64,000 nucleotides of DNA from Allobosea sp. ASV33 (lineage in GTDB: Bacteria; Pseudomonadota; Alphaproteobacteria; Rhizobiales; Beijerinckiaceae): assembly GCF_016428755.1 (NCBI RefSeq), contig NZ_JAELTI010000004.1, positions 1 through 64,000 of the forward strand. Direction: 5' to 3'. The first letter of the stretch is position 1; every line of letters starts with the position of its first letter. Positions 33,525-42,055 of the stretch are shown here, in pieces. Below the pieces are notes generated by a model. It was given only the letters and a program-made list of their open reading frames with translations, did not search any database and was not told where the DNA came from. Both the position numbers and the translations under genes were made by a program.

Positions 33525-35188
33525 CCCGCCTGGACAATACCCGCGTCATCCGCCCCGCCACCGGCACCGAACTCAGCGCCAAGAGCTGGCTGACCGAGGC
33601 ACCGCTGCGCATGCTGATGAACAACCTGCATCCCGATGTCGCCGAGAACCCGCAGGAGCTCGTGGTCTATGGCGGCATCGGCCGCGCCGCCCGCTCCTGG
33701 GAGGATTACGACCGCATCGTCGCGACCTTGCGCCAGCTCGAGGCCGACGAGACCCTGCTCGTCCAGTCCGGCAAGCCGGTTGGCGTGTTCCGCACCCACA
33801 AGGACGCGCCGCGCGTCCTGATCGCCAATTCGAACCTCGTGCCGCATTGGGCCAACTGGGATCATTTCAACGAGCTCGATAAGAAGGGGCTCGCGATGTA
33901 CGGCCAGATGACGGCCGGTTCCTGGATCTATATCGGCACGCAAGGGATCGTGCAGGGCACCTACGAGACCTTCGTCGAGGCCGGGCGCCAGCATTATGGC
34001 GGCAATCTCAAGGGAAAATGGGTCCTGACCGGCGGCCTCGGCGGTATGGGCGGCGCCCAGCCGCTGGCCGCGGTGATGGCCGGCGCCTCCTGCCTCGCCG
34101 TCGAGTGCAATCCCGATTCGATCGATTTCCGCCTGCGCACCCGCTATCTCGACGAGAAGGCCGGGACGCTCGACGAGGCGCTGGAGATGATCGCCCGCTG
34201 GACCAAAAACGGCGAGGCGAAGTCGGTCGGACTGCTCGGCAACTGCGCCGAGATCCTGCCCGAGATGGTCCGCCGCGGCATCCGCCCGGACATGGTCACC
34301 GACCAGACCTCGGCGCATGACCCGATCAACGGCTACCTGCCGAAGGGCTGGACCATGGGCCAGTGGAAGCAGGCGCGCGAAGCCAATCCGAAGTCGGTCG
34401 AGACCGCGGCCCGCGCCTCGATGCGCGAGCATGTCGAGGCGATGATCGCCTTCCAGGACATGGGCATCCCGACCTTCGACTATGGCAACAACATCCGCCA
34501 GGTCGCCAAGGACGAGGGGCTGGAGAACGCCTTCGCCTTCCCGGGCTTCGTGCCGGCCTATATCCGCCCGCTGTTCTGCCGCGGCATCGGCCCGTTCCGC
34601 TGGGCGGCCCTCTCGGGCGATCCGGAGGACATCTACAAGACCGACGCCAAGGTGAAGGAACTGCTGCCCGACAACAAGCACCTGCACAACTGGCTCGACA
34701 TGGCGCGCGAGCGCATCGCGTTCCAGGGCGTGCCGGCGCGCATCTGCTGGGTCGGCCTCGGCGATCGCCACCGCCTCGGGCTCGCCTTCAACGAGATGGT
34801 CAGGACCGGCGAGCTCAAGGCGCCGGTCGTGATCGGCCGCGACCATCTCGATTCCGGCTCGGTCGCCTCGCCGAACCGCGAGACCGAAGCGATGAAGGAC
34901 GGCTCGGATGCCGTCTCCGACTGGCCGCTGCTCAACGCCCTGCTCAACACGGCCTCGGGCGCGACCTGGGTCTCGCTGCACCATGGCGGCGGCGTCGGTA
35001 TGGGCTTCTCGCAGCATGCGGGCGTGGTGATCTGCGCCGACGGCACCGACGATGCGGCCGCCCGCCTCTCGCGCGTGCTCTGGAACGACCCGGCGACGGG
35101 CGTGATGCGTCATGCCGATGCCGGCTACGACATCGCGCTGGACTGCGCCCGCGAGAAGGGGCTCAACCTGCCGGGGATTTTGGGCTGA
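33521..35188 (+). CDS. hutU: Urocanate hydratase
   Basis: Urocanase adds water to urocanate to form imidazolone propionate and uses tightly bound NAD+ as an electrophile. The 555-residue protein has the expected length, the NAD-binding motif '[20 protein letters not shown]', the family block '[18 protein letters not shown]' and '[18 protein letters not shown]' near the C-terminus. It begins by ATGA overlap with hutG. A repeat B element lies between it and hutD. Confidence 0.95.
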   Translation: MTRLDNTRVIRPATGTELSAKSWLTEAPLRMLMNNLHPDVAENPQELVVYGGIGRAARSWEDYDRIVATLRQLEADETLLVQSGKPVGVFRTHKDAPRVLIANSNLVPHWANWDHFNELDKKGLAMYGQMTAGSWIYIGTQGIVQGTYETFVEAGRQHYGGNLKGKWVLTGGLGGMGGAQPLAAVMAGASCLAVECNPDSIDFRLRTRYLDEKAGTLDEALEMIARWTKNGEAKSVGLLGNCAEILPEMVRRGIRPDMVTDQTSAHDPINGYLPKGWTMGQWKQAREANPKSVETAARASMREHVEAMIAFQDMGIPTFDYGNNIRQVAKDEGLENAFAFPGFVPAYIRPLFCRGIGPFRWAALSGDPEDIYKTDAKVKELLPDNKHLHNWLDMARERIAFQGVPARICWVGLGDRHRLGLAFNEMVRTGELKAPVVIGRDHLDSGSVASPNRETEAMKDGSDAVSDWPLLNALLNTASGATWVSLHHGGGVGMGFSQHAGVVICADGTDDAAARLSRVLWNDPATGVMRHADAGYDIALDCAREKGLNLPGILG

Positions 35189-35199
35189 GGAACCTCCTT

Positions 35200-35319
35200 G
35201 TCATTCCGGACGCCCAAAGGGCGAACCCGGAAGCCACGACTGGGTGTGACGCCTTGACCAGGGCGGCCTCGCCCGGTCGTGGGTTCCGGGTTCTCCGCTG
35301 CGCGGAGCCCCGGAATGAC
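35200..35319. repeat. Repeat B copy 2, between hutU and hutD
   Basis: It begins 'gtcattccggacgcccaaag' and ends 'ggagccccggaatgac', with inner arms 'aacccggaagccacgac' and 'gtcgtgggttccgggtt'. The whole element can form a branched hairpin and may lower hutD expression relative to hutU. Confidence 0.75.
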
Positions 35320-35351
35320 AAGTGTTCCGCTTGAATTCGAAGGAGTCTGCC

Positions 35352-35915
35352 ATGCGCATCATCCGCGCCGCCGATTGCAAGGTCATGCCGTGGAAGAACG
35401 GCGGCGGCACCACGACCGAAATCGCGGCGGCGCCTGAAGGCGCCTCGCTCGGCGATTTCGATTGGCGGATATCGATGGCCCATGTGGGCGCCGACGGACC
35501 GTTCTCGTCCTTTCCCGGCATCGACCGAACGCTGTCCGTGCTGACCGGCAATGGCATCCGGCTGGCCTTTGGCGATGGCGAGACGGTTTCGCTCGACCGC
35601 GCGACCGCACCGTTCTTCTTCGCCGCCGACCGGGCGGTGGACGGGGTGCTGGTCGATGGAGCGATCGACGACCTCAATGTGATGAGCCGCCGCGGGGCGT
35701 GGAGCCATAGCGTCGAGCGCCTGAGCGGCGGATCGCATGAGATCGCGGTTGAGCGTGGCGTGCTGGTCCTGGTGGCTCGGCATGGAGAGTGGCAGGTGAA
35801 TGGAGCTGCTCTGGCGGCTGGAGATAGCGCTGTCTTAGAAGCGCCCGTCACCGCAAAGCTCGCTGCCCAGAATGGCGGCGAGCTGTTCGTCGTGAAGCTA
35901 ACCTCACAAGCCTGA
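35352..35915 (+). CDS. hutD: HutD family protein
   Basis: The 187-residue protein matches the HutD/Ves cupin-like family: 'MPWKNGGGTTTEIAAAPEGA', 'DFDWRISMAHVGADGPFSSF', 'PGIDRTLSVLTGNGI' and a late 'WSHSVERLSGG'. HutD has no proven enzymatic role; in Pseudomonas it is thought to act as a governor that limits hut expression, possibly by binding a pathway intermediate. The ATG at 35352 has AAGGAG nine bases upstream. It probably belongs to the hutI operon. Confidence 0.88.
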   Translation: MRIIRAADCKVMPWKNGGGTTTEIAAAPEGASLGDFDWRISMAHVGADGPFSSFPGIDRTLSVLTGNGIRLAFGDGETVSLDRATAPFFFAADRAVDGVLVDGAIDDLNVMSRRGAWSHSVERLSGGSHEIAVERGVLVLVARHGEWQVNGAALAAGDSAVLEAPVTAKLAAQNGGELFVVKLTSQA

Positions 35916-35920
35916 ACTCC

Positions 35921-36023
35921 GTCATTCCGGCCAAGCCGCGCCAGCGGCGCAGAGCCGAAATCCATCGTAGAGCACATCGCCCTTCGATGGATTCCGGGTC
36001 TCCCTTTGGTCGCCCGGAATGAC
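35921..36023. repeat. Repeat B copy 3
   Basis: It runs from 'gtcattccggccaagccgcg' to 'ggtcgcccggaatgac', with inner 'gaaatccatcgtag' and 'cgatggattccggg'. It lies between the converging hutD and citrate synthase genes. Confidence 0.75.
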
Positions 36024-36038
36024 GCGCGAGTGGGCGGC

Positions 36039-37118
36039 TCAGGCCGCCTGGCGCGGCTGCGGGCCGACATAGACCGATTGCGGGCGGATCAGACGGCCGC
36101 CGGCGATCTGCTCCTTGGCATGGGCGAGCCAGCCCATCGTCCGGCCCAACGCGAAGACACAAGTGAAAGAGTCCGGCGTGAAACCGAGCGCCTCCAGCAG
36201 CAGCGCCGTGTAGAACTCGACATTGGTCTCCAGCGTCCGGTTGGGCTTGCGCTCGCGCAGGATGGCGAGCGCCGCCTGCTCCACCGCCTCGGCCAATGCG
36301 AGGCGCCCGCTATCGGCGCCGAGCCGGCGGATCGCGCCCTTCAACGCATCCGCGCGCGGATCGCGCACACGATAGATGCGGTGACCGAAGCCCATAAGGC
36401 GATCGCCGCGATCGAGCGCCGTCTCCAGCCAGTTCCGGGCATTGGCGGGCGAGCCGATCGCATCGAGCATCTCGATGACCGGGCCGGGCGCGCCGCCATG
36501 GAGCGGGCCTTTGAGCGCGCCGATGCCGGCGAGCACCGCCGAAACCAGCCCGGCGCGGGTCGAGGCGACAACGCGCGACGCGAAGGTCGAGGCGTTGAGG
36601 CCGTGATCGGCGACAGTCACCAGATAGGTGTCGAGCGCCGCCGCCTGCTGCTTCGTCGGCGCCTTGCCCGTCAGCATGCGCAATGTGTCGGCCGCCTGCG
36701 ACAGCGACGGATCAGGCGCGATCGGCGCGAGACCTTGCCGCAGACGCAGGGACGCAGCCGTGAACACGGCCGGCGCCGCCAGCAGCCGCAGGACCGTGCC
36801 GGCATCCTCACCATCGGGAATCAGCGCTGTCATCGCGCGGATCATCTCGACCGGGGCGAGCGTGAGAGGGACGACAGCTTTCCGCACCACGGACTCGAAC
36901 AGCTCCTGCCGCGCCGCGCCGAGCGCTGCGGCTAAGTCCTTCATGGCGGGCAGGTCCGGCACGAAGCCGTCAAGCATCAGCGCGGCCATCTCCTCGAAGG
37001 AGGTATGGCCCGCGAGCTCATCGAGGCTGTGGCCGCGCATCACCAGCCGGCCCGCCGCTCCATCGACTTCCGAGAGCACGGTATGGGCGGCAACGACATC
37101 TTCAAGGCCATCGGACAT
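36039..37118 (-). CDS. Citrate synthase/2-methylcitrate synthase family protein
   Basis: A 359-residue protein of the short bacterial citrate synthase type, which condenses oxaloacetate with acetyl- or propionyl-CoA. Active-site features are 'DHGLNASTFASRVVAST', 'KGPLHGGAPGPVIEML' and 'GFGHRIYRVRDPRADAL', plus the terminal 'GGRLIRPQSVYVGP'. The catalytic Asp position ('NVDFY' in standard enzymes) reads 'TNVEFYTALLLE', a Glu. The ATG at 37118 has GAGGAGAA upstream. It is divergent from the HTH-citrate synthase gene and shares a palindromic intergenic region with it. Probably not the main TCA-cycle enzyme. Confidence 0.87.
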   Translation of the reverse strand: MSDGLEDVVAAHTVLSEVDGAAGRLVMRGHSLDELAGHTSFEEMAALMLDGFVPDLPAMKDLAAALGAARQELFESVVRKAVVPLTLAPVEMIRAMTALIPDGEDAGTVLRLLAAPAVFTAASLRLRQGLAPIAPDPSLSQAADTLRMLTGKAPTKQQAAALDTYLVTVADHGLNASTFASRVVASTRAGLVSAVLAGIGALKGPLHGGAPGPVIEMLDAIGSPANARNWLETALDRGDRLMGFGHRIYRVRDPRADALKGAIRRLGADSGRLALAEAVEQAALAILRERKPNRTLETNVEFYTALLLEALGFTPDSFTCVFALGRTMGWLAHAKEQIAGGRLIRPQSVYVGPQPRQAA

Positions 37119-37144
37119 GGCGGTTCTCCTCAACATCTGAGGCC

Positions 37145-37183
37145 TTGAAGATTGATAGCCTCGCCGATAGAATCAATCTTGAA
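37145..37183. promoter_or_regulatory. Candidate operator between divergent citrate synthase genes
   Basis: TTGAAGATTGAT (37145-37156) and ATCAATCTTGAA (37172-37183) form a 12-bp inverted repeat with one mismatch around 15 bases. A related half site ATAATCAATAT follows at about 37189. The likely binder is the HTH-citrate synthase encoded next to it. Confidence 0.6.
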
Positions 37184-37206
37184 CAATATAATCAATATAT
37201 TTTCCC

Positions 37207-38346
37207 ATGACCGACTGGCTGACAGCGCAACAGGTGATGCAGCGGCTCGGGCTGAAGCCGCAGACGCTCTACGCCTATGTCAGCCGCGGGCTGATCGAGG
37301 CGCGCGGCGATGCGGGCGACTCGCGCCGCCGGCTCTACCGGGCCGAGGATGTGGCGCGGCTGGAGCATCGCAAGGCGCGGGGGCGGAAACCGGCAGCCAT
37401 CGCAGAGGATGCGATCGCCTTCGGCGAGCCGATCCTGGCCTCCGGCATCGCCACGATCCAGCGCGGCAAGCTCTGGTATCGCGGACAGGATGCCGAAAAG
37501 CTGGCCGAGACGGCGAAGCTGGAGGATGTCGCGCGGCTGCTCTGGGATTGCGGCTCGCAGCGCTTTCCGCCGCTATTCACGATCGTGCCGGAGGCGCCGG
37601 CCCGACAGCGCATGTTCGCGGTGATCGCCGCGCGCGCCGCCAGCGACCCCGCCATGGCCGGCCGCACCAAGAAGGCGCTCTATCTGGAAGCCGCCTCCGT
37701 CATCGACTCGCTCGTCGACGCCATCGCCGGGCGGCCGGGCCAGGGGCCGATCCATCACCGGCTGGCGCAGGCCTGGGGCTGCGACGAACGCGGTGCCGAC
37801 CTGATCCGCCGCGCTCTGGTGCTGCTCGCCGACCATGAGCTCAACGCCTCGACCTTCGCGGTCAGGGTCGCGGCCTCGACACGCGCCTCGCTCGCGGCCT
37901 GCATCCTGGCCGGGCTCGCGACGCTGTCGGGACCGCTGCATGGCGGGATGACCCCGCGGGTGCTCGGGCTGATGCGCGAGATCGCCAGTGAGGGCGTCGA
38001 GATGGCGGTCTCTGCCCGGCTGGCGACCGGCATGCCCCTGCCCGGTTTCGGCCATCCGCTCTATCCGGACGGCGATGCGCGGGCACGGGCGCTACTCACG
38101 GCCTTCTCGCTACCACCGGCCTATGAGGAGACGCGCCGGGCTGTGACGGCGCTGACCGGCGAGGAGCCGAATATCGACTTCGTGCTGACGGCAATCGCGA
38201 CTGAACTCGGGCTTGCGCCGGATGTGCCGTTCCAACTCTTCGCCGCGGCACGCTGCGCCGGCTGGATCGCGCATGCGCTGGAGCAAGGTGAGACCGGACG
38301 CCTGATCCGGCCTCGCGCCCGCTATGTCGGGCCGGAGCCGGCCTAG
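37207..38346 (+). CDS. Citrate synthase family protein with N-terminal MerR-like DNA-binding domain
   Basis: Residues 1-55 form a MerR-type helix-turn-helix ('LTAQQVMQRLGLKPQTLYAY', 'SRRRLYRAEDVARLEHRKA'). From about residue 70 to the end of the 379-residue protein lies a complete citrate synthase fold with 'SGPLHGGMTPRVLGLM', 'GFGHPLYPDGDARARALL', 'NIDFVLTAIATELG' and 'GRLIRPRARYVGP'. The motif after the second active-site His, 'YRxxDPR' in true enzymes, is 'YPDGDARA', so an Arg that contacts oxaloacetate is lost. It may be a transcription factor that senses a CoA or oxo-acid metabolite and regulates the divergent citrate synthase gene. Confidence 0.85.
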   Translation: MTDWLTAQQVMQRLGLKPQTLYAYVSRGLIEARGDAGDSRRRLYRAEDVARLEHRKARGRKPAAIAEDAIAFGEPILASGIATIQRGKLWYRGQDAEKLAETAKLEDVARLLWDCGSQRFPPLFTIVPEAPARQRMFAVIAARAASDPAMAGRTKKALYLEAASVIDSLVDAIAGRPGQGPIHHRLAQAWGCDERGADLIRRALVLLADHELNASTFAVRVAASTRASLAACILAGLATLSGPLHGGMTPRVLGLMREIASEGVEMAVSARLATGMPLPGFGHPLYPDGDARARALLTAFSLPPAYEETRRAVTALTGEEPNIDFVLTAIATELGLAPDVPFQLFAAARCAGWIAHALEQGETGRLIRPRARYVGPEPA

Positions 38347-38360
38347 GCCGGCTCGAAGAC

Positions 38361-38406
38361 TTTGTCATTCCGGGGCTTCGCGGAGCGAAGAACCCGGAAT
38401 GACAAA
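38361..38406. repeat. Short repeat B hairpin
   Basis: TTTGTCATTCCGGG pairs with CCCGGAATGACAAA around a small inner stem. It lies between the converging HTH-citrate synthase and CFA genes and is flanked by T and A runs, so it can terminate transcription in both directions. Confidence 0.75.
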
Positions 38407-38430
38407 GGTGGTGCTGTTAGAAGCCGCCAT

Positions 38431-39672
38431 CTAAGCCGGCTCGGCGACCTTCGCTTGCGTCGCCTTCCGTCCAAGCTCGGCCTCACGCTCCGCGATATAG
38501 CCGCGCGTGATCGGCAGGCCGTCGAGCTTCTTGGCGAGCTGGAACTGGAACACCACCAGATCGTCATGTCGGAAGCTCGCCTCGCAGGCGGCGAGATAGA
38601 ACTCCCACATCCGGGCGAAGCGCTCGTCATACATCGCCACCGCCTCGTCGCGCCGGGCGAGGAAGTTCTCGCGCCACACCTTCAGCGTCTCGGCATAATG
38701 CAAGCGCAGCACCTCGACATCGGTGATGACGAGCCCCTCCTGCTCGACCGCCGCTGCAACCTCCGACATGGCGGGGATATAGCCGCCCGGAAAGATGTAT
38801 TTGGCGATGAAGGGATTGGTCGCGCCGGGCGGGGTCGAGCGGCCGATCGTATGGACCAGCGCGACGCCATCGTCGCTCAGCAATTCCCGGATCTTGCGGA
38901 AATAGTCGCGGTAATAGCCGACGCCGACATGCTCGAACATGCCGACCGAGACGATGCGGTCGAAGGGCTCGTTCAGGTGGCGGTAATCCTGCAGGCGGAA
39001 TTCGACCGGCAGGCCGGATTCGGCGCCACGCTGCCGGGCGATGGCGAGTTGCTCCTCGGAAAGCGTGATACCGGTGACCGAGGCGCCGGTCTCGCCGGCG
39101 ATCGAGAGCGCCATGCCGCCCCAGCCGCAGCCGATATCGAGCACGCGCTGGCCGGGCTTGAGATCGAGCTTACCCATGATGTGGCGCTTCTTGGCGACCT
39201 GTGCTTCGGCCAGCGTCATATCGGGCTCTGCAAAATAGGCGCAGGAATACTGCATGTCCGGATCGAGGAAGAGCCGGAAGAAGTCGCTCTTGAGATCGTA
39301 GTGATGCGCGACATTGCGCCGGGCGAGCGCTGGCGTGTTGTGCTGGTGAAAGCGGCGCACCGCGGTGCGCAGCCCCTCCAGGACCTTGCCCCAGCCCTTA
39401 GGGCGGGCGCGGTGCACGGCGGCGACGAGCGCATCGAGCAGGTCGTAGAGCGAGCCCTGCTCGACCACGACGCGGCCGTCCATCACGGCCTCGCCGAGGG
39501 CGAGCTCGGGATTGAGCGCGAGTTTCAGTTCCGTCGGCGAATCCACGATGCGCATGCGCAATCGGGGCGCGGCGCCCTGCCCGACGGATTGCAATGTCCC
39601 GTCGGGAAATACGACATCGATACGTGGCTCGATCGCGAGCCGAGACAACATTCTGGCGATCAGCGAATGCAT
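38431..39672 (-). CDS. Cyclopropane-fatty-acyl-phospholipid synthase family methyltransferase
   Basis: The 413-residue enzyme uses S-adenosylmethionine to add a methylene group to unsaturated acyl chains of membrane lipids. It has an N-terminal lipid-binding region, then the methyltransferase core 'RVLDIGCGWGGMALSIAGE' near residue 177, 'VTGITLSEEQLAIA', 'VSVGMFEHVGVGYYRDYFRK' and the C-terminal 'WEFYLAACEASFRHDDLVVF'. A perfect EcfG-type promoter lies 100 bases upstream of the ATG, which agrees with CFA formation as a stress response. Confidence 0.9.
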   Translation of the reverse strand: MHSLIARMLSRLAIEPRIDVVFPDGTLQSVGQGAAPRLRMRIVDSPTELKLALNPELALGEAVMDGRVVVEQGSLYDLLDALVAAVHRARPKGWGKVLEGLRTAVRRFHQHNTPALARRNVAHHYDLKSDFFRLFLDPDMQYSCAYFAEPDMTLAEAQVAKKRHIMGKLDLKPGQRVLDIGCGWGGMALSIAGETGASVTGITLSEEQLAIARQRGAESGLPVEFRLQDYRHLNEPFDRIVSVGMFEHVGVGYYRDYFRKIRELLSDDGVALVHTIGRSTPPGATNPFIAKYIFPGGYIPAMSEVAAAVEQEGLVITDVEVLRLHYAETLKVWRENFLARRDEAVAMYDERFARMWEFYLAACEASFRHDDLVVFQFQLAKKLDGLPITRGYIAEREAELGRKATQAKVAEPA

Positions 39673-39773
39673 TGGCCCTACCTTCGGCAGCGCCCCTTTC
39701 GCTCAAGATGGCAATTTGCCACGCAGCCGTAACGGCCTTTAAGCGCAAGGCAGCCCTTCGCCTGCGACATGAC

Positions 39774-39798
39774 AACGCAGGCAAGGTCACCCGGTTCC
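39774..39798 (-). promoter_or_regulatory. EcfG-type promoter of the CFA methyltransferase gene
   Basis: Minus strand GGAAC, 16 bases, CGTT, an exact match. The -10 box is about 100 bases before the ATG at 39672, giving a leader of roughly 90 bases. Confidence 0.65.
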
Positions 39799-39825
39799 GC
39801 TACGGAAGCATGGCGGGCCGTCCGG

Positions 39826-40605
39826 TTAGTGATCCGCCGCGATCACCTCCGCGCGTATCTCCTCGACCAGCCGCTCCTTCAGGGCGACGAATTCCGGGGT
39901 CGTCTTGATGGTGTAGGGCCGCGGATGCGGCAGATCCACCGCGATATCGGCCTTGATCCGCCCCGGGCGCTTGCTCATCACCACGACTCGAGAGCCGACG
40001 AAGATCGCCTCTTCGATGTCATGGGTGACGAAGAGCACGGTCTTCTGCTCGCGCTCCCAGATGCCGAGCAGCATTTCCTGCATCAGGGCGCGGGTCTGGT
40101 TGTCGAGCGCGCCGAAGGGCTCGTCAAGCAAGAGGATTTTCGGGTCGTTGGCCAGCGCGCGGGCGATCGCCGTGCGCTGCTGCATGCCGCCGGAAAGCTG
40201 TTTCGGAAAATGGTCGACGAAGCTGCCCAGACCGACGCGCACCGCCCAGTCCCGCGCGATCTTCAGGCGCTCGGCTTCGGCCAAGCCCTTCTCGCGCAGG
40301 CCAAAGGCGATGTTCTGCTGCACCGTCAGCCAAGGAAAGAGCGTGTAGCTCTGGAAGACGAAGCCGCGATCGGCGCCTGGCCCCACGACGGCAGAGCCGT
40401 CGAGCAGAACGCGCCCCTCGCTCGCCGTCTCCAGCCCGCCGATGATGCGCAGCAAGGTCGACTTGCCGCAGCCGGAGGGGCCGAGGATGGTGATGAAGTC
40501 GTTGTCGGCGACAGTGAGCGAGGTCGGCATCAGGGCGCGCGTCGGCTCAGCCCCGCGCTGCCCTGCGAAGACCTTGCCGACATTCTCGATGACAAGCTTG
40601 CTCAT
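39826..40605 (-). CDS. NitT/TauT-type ABC transporter ATPase
   Basis: A 259-residue ATPase of the nitrate/taurine/sulfonate importer group with Walker A 'GPSGCGKSTLLRIIGG', Q-loop 'FVFQSYTLFPWLTVQQNIAF', signature 'LSGGMQQRTAIARALA', Walker B 'ILLLDEPFGALD' and switch His 'VTHDIEEA'. The ATG at 40605 overlaps the permease stop (ATGA) and is chosen over a GTG at 40617. It is the last gene of the transporter locus. HutC control of the locus is proposed from the operator at 43.1 kb. Confidence 0.9.
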   Translation of the reverse strand: MSKLVIENVGKVFAGQRGAEPTRALMPTSLTVADNDFITILGPSGCGKSTLLRIIGGLETASEGRVLLDGSAVVGPGADRGFVFQSYTLFPWLTVQQNIAFGLREKGLAEAERLKIARDWAVRVGLGSFVDHFPKQLSGGMQQRTAIARALANDPKILLLDEPFGALDNQTRALMQEMLLGIWEREQKTVLFVTHDIEEAIFVGSRVVVMSKRPGRIKADIAVDLPHPRPYTIKTTPEFVALKERLVEEIRAEVIAADH

Positions 40606-41375
40606 GCGCGCGCCCACGGAAACAGGCGCTGGTTGACCGCCTTGAAGAGGAAATCGGAGACGAGGCCGATCAGGCCGATGACGATGATGCCGAAGATGAT
40701 CTGCCCGGTGTTCAGCAGCGCCTGGCTGTCGGTGATCATGTGCCCAATGCCGGAGGACGAACCGATCAGCTCGGCGACGATGACATAGGTCCAGGCCCAG
40801 CCGAGGACGAGGCGGAAGATTTCGGCGATCTCGGGCGCGGCGTTCGGCAGCATCACGCGGCGCACCACGGAGCTGTCGGTCGCGCCCAGCGTGTAGGCGG
40901 CGTCGACGAGGTCGCGCCGGATCGAGCCGACCGAGACCGCAATCATCAGGATGAGCTGGAAGACCGAGCCGATGAAGATGACGAGCAGCTTCTGCGTCTC
41001 GCCGATGCCGGCCCAGAGGATCAGCAGCGGGATGAAGGCCGAGGCTGGCAGATAGCGCGCGAAGGAGACGAAGGGCTCCAGGAAGGCCTCGACCGGCTTG
41101 TAGGCGCCCATCAGGATGCCGATCGGCAGGGCGACCATGACGGCGATGACGAAGCCGCCGACGACGCGCCAGATCGTCATCAGAATGTCGAAGCTGAAGC
41201 CGTAGCGGACCATCAGGTTGTAGCCTTCGCCGACCATGGTCAGCGGATCGGCCAGGAAGAGGCGCTGGACATAGCCGCCGAAGGTCGCGACCGACCAGAG
41301 CGCGACGAAGAGCGCGAAGAAGGCCAGGCCATAGCCGATACGGGCCGAGGCCGAGACGGGTTGCAAGGGTCTCAT
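40602..41375 (-). CDS. NitT/TauT-type ABC transporter permease
   Basis: The 257-residue inner-membrane protein has about six hydrophobic segments and the BPD-transporter loop 'DAAYTLGATDSSVVRRVMLP'. The other typical blocks are 'FARYLPASAFIPLLILWAGI' and 'SSSGIGHMITDSQ'. It overlaps mug upstream and the ATPase gene downstream by ATGA on each side, so translation of all three is coupled. Confidence 0.9.
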   Translation of the reverse strand: MRPLQPVSASARIGYGLAFFALFVALWSVATFGGYVQRLFLADPLTMVGEGYNLMVRYGFSFDILMTIWRVVGGFVIAVMVALPIGILMGAYKPVEAFLEPFVSFARYLPASAFIPLLILWAGIGETQKLLVIFIGSVFQLILMIAVSVGSIRRDLVDAAYTLGATDSSVVRRVMLPNAAPEIAEIFRLVLGWAWTYVIVAELIGSSSGIGHMITDSQALLNTGQIIFGIIVIGLIGLVSDFLFKAVNQRLFPWARA

Positions 41376-41908
41376 CGCGATTGGATTCCGGTCATGGCCA
41401 TGGCCAGTTGCTTCCAGGGTTCGATCGACCAGAAGCCGGCGGCGGCGCCGGAGGTCGAGGGCAGGATGTAGATGTCGGCGTCGGCCAGTCTGTGCGCCTG
41501 CGGCCCGTAGGCGAGCCGGCCCTCGCGGATGCCGAGAGCGGCCTGCGCCGCACGCTTGCCGTTGAAGGCGAGGATGCGGGGCCGATTCGCAGCGATCCGC
41601 TCGACGAAGCCGGCCACGTCGAAATGGTCGCCGCGCAGCGCGGAATCCGGGCCCGAGCTGCGCTTGGCGACATCGGTCAGGCCGATGCCGTAGCGCAGGA
41701 TGGTCCGGAACTCCTCCGGCCGAAGCCTCTCCGGTACAAGCCCGATCTCATGAAGCACCGGCCAGAACTTGTTGCCCGGCCCGGCATAATAGGCGCCGAG
41801 CCTGGCCGAGGCGGCGCCGGCCTGCGTGCCGCAGAAAACGACATGCAGGCCGGGCTCCAGAACATCCGGGAGGATGTCGCCGTTTACGCGATCAAGATCC
41901 GCTGTCAT
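41372..41908 (-). CDS. mug: Mismatch-specific uracil/thymine DNA glycosylase family protein (Mug-like)
   Basis: The 178-residue protein has the Mug/TDG fold: 'VVFCGTQAGAASARLGAYYA', 'GPGNKFWPVLHEIGL', 'GIGLTDVAKRSSG', 'ILAFNGKRAA' and 'YILPSTSGAAAGF'. E. coli Mug has 'GINPG' with a catalytic Asn where this protein has 'GTQAG', so the base-excision mechanism may differ. Its stop overlaps the permease start (ATGA), placing a DNA-repair-type gene inside a transporter operon. Its ATG lies in the edge of the repeat C element. Confidence 0.82.
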   Translation of the reverse strand: MTADLDRVNGDILPDVLEPGLHVVFCGTQAGAASARLGAYYAGPGNKFWPVLHEIGLVPERLRPEEFRTILRYGIGLTDVAKRSSGPDSALRGDHFDVAGFVERIAANRPRILAFNGKRAAQAALGIREGRLAYGPQAHRLADADIYILPSTSGAAAGFWSIEPWKQLAMAMTGIQSR

Positions 41909-42025
41909 CCCGCAGCCTTCATCCTGAGGAGCCGCGAAGCGGCGTCTCGAAGGATGCTCCAGATGGTTCCCGAACCTCCTGAAACATCCTTCGAGACGGC
42001 CCTTGCGGGCCTCCTCAGGATGAGG
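41904..42025. repeat. Repeat C, 'catcctgagga...tcctcaggatg' palindrome
   Basis: 'ttcatcctgaggagccgcg' with 'gcgtctcgaaggatg' on the left mirrors 'catccttcgagacggccc' and 'gcctcctcaggatgagg' on the right. This type is common in Rhizobiales genomes (from memory). It separates the binding-protein gene from mug and the permease, and its left end supplies the mug start codon. Confidence 0.78.
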
Positions 42026-42055
42026 ACTTGCGGAGATCTCAAGCAGCCCCGGGCC

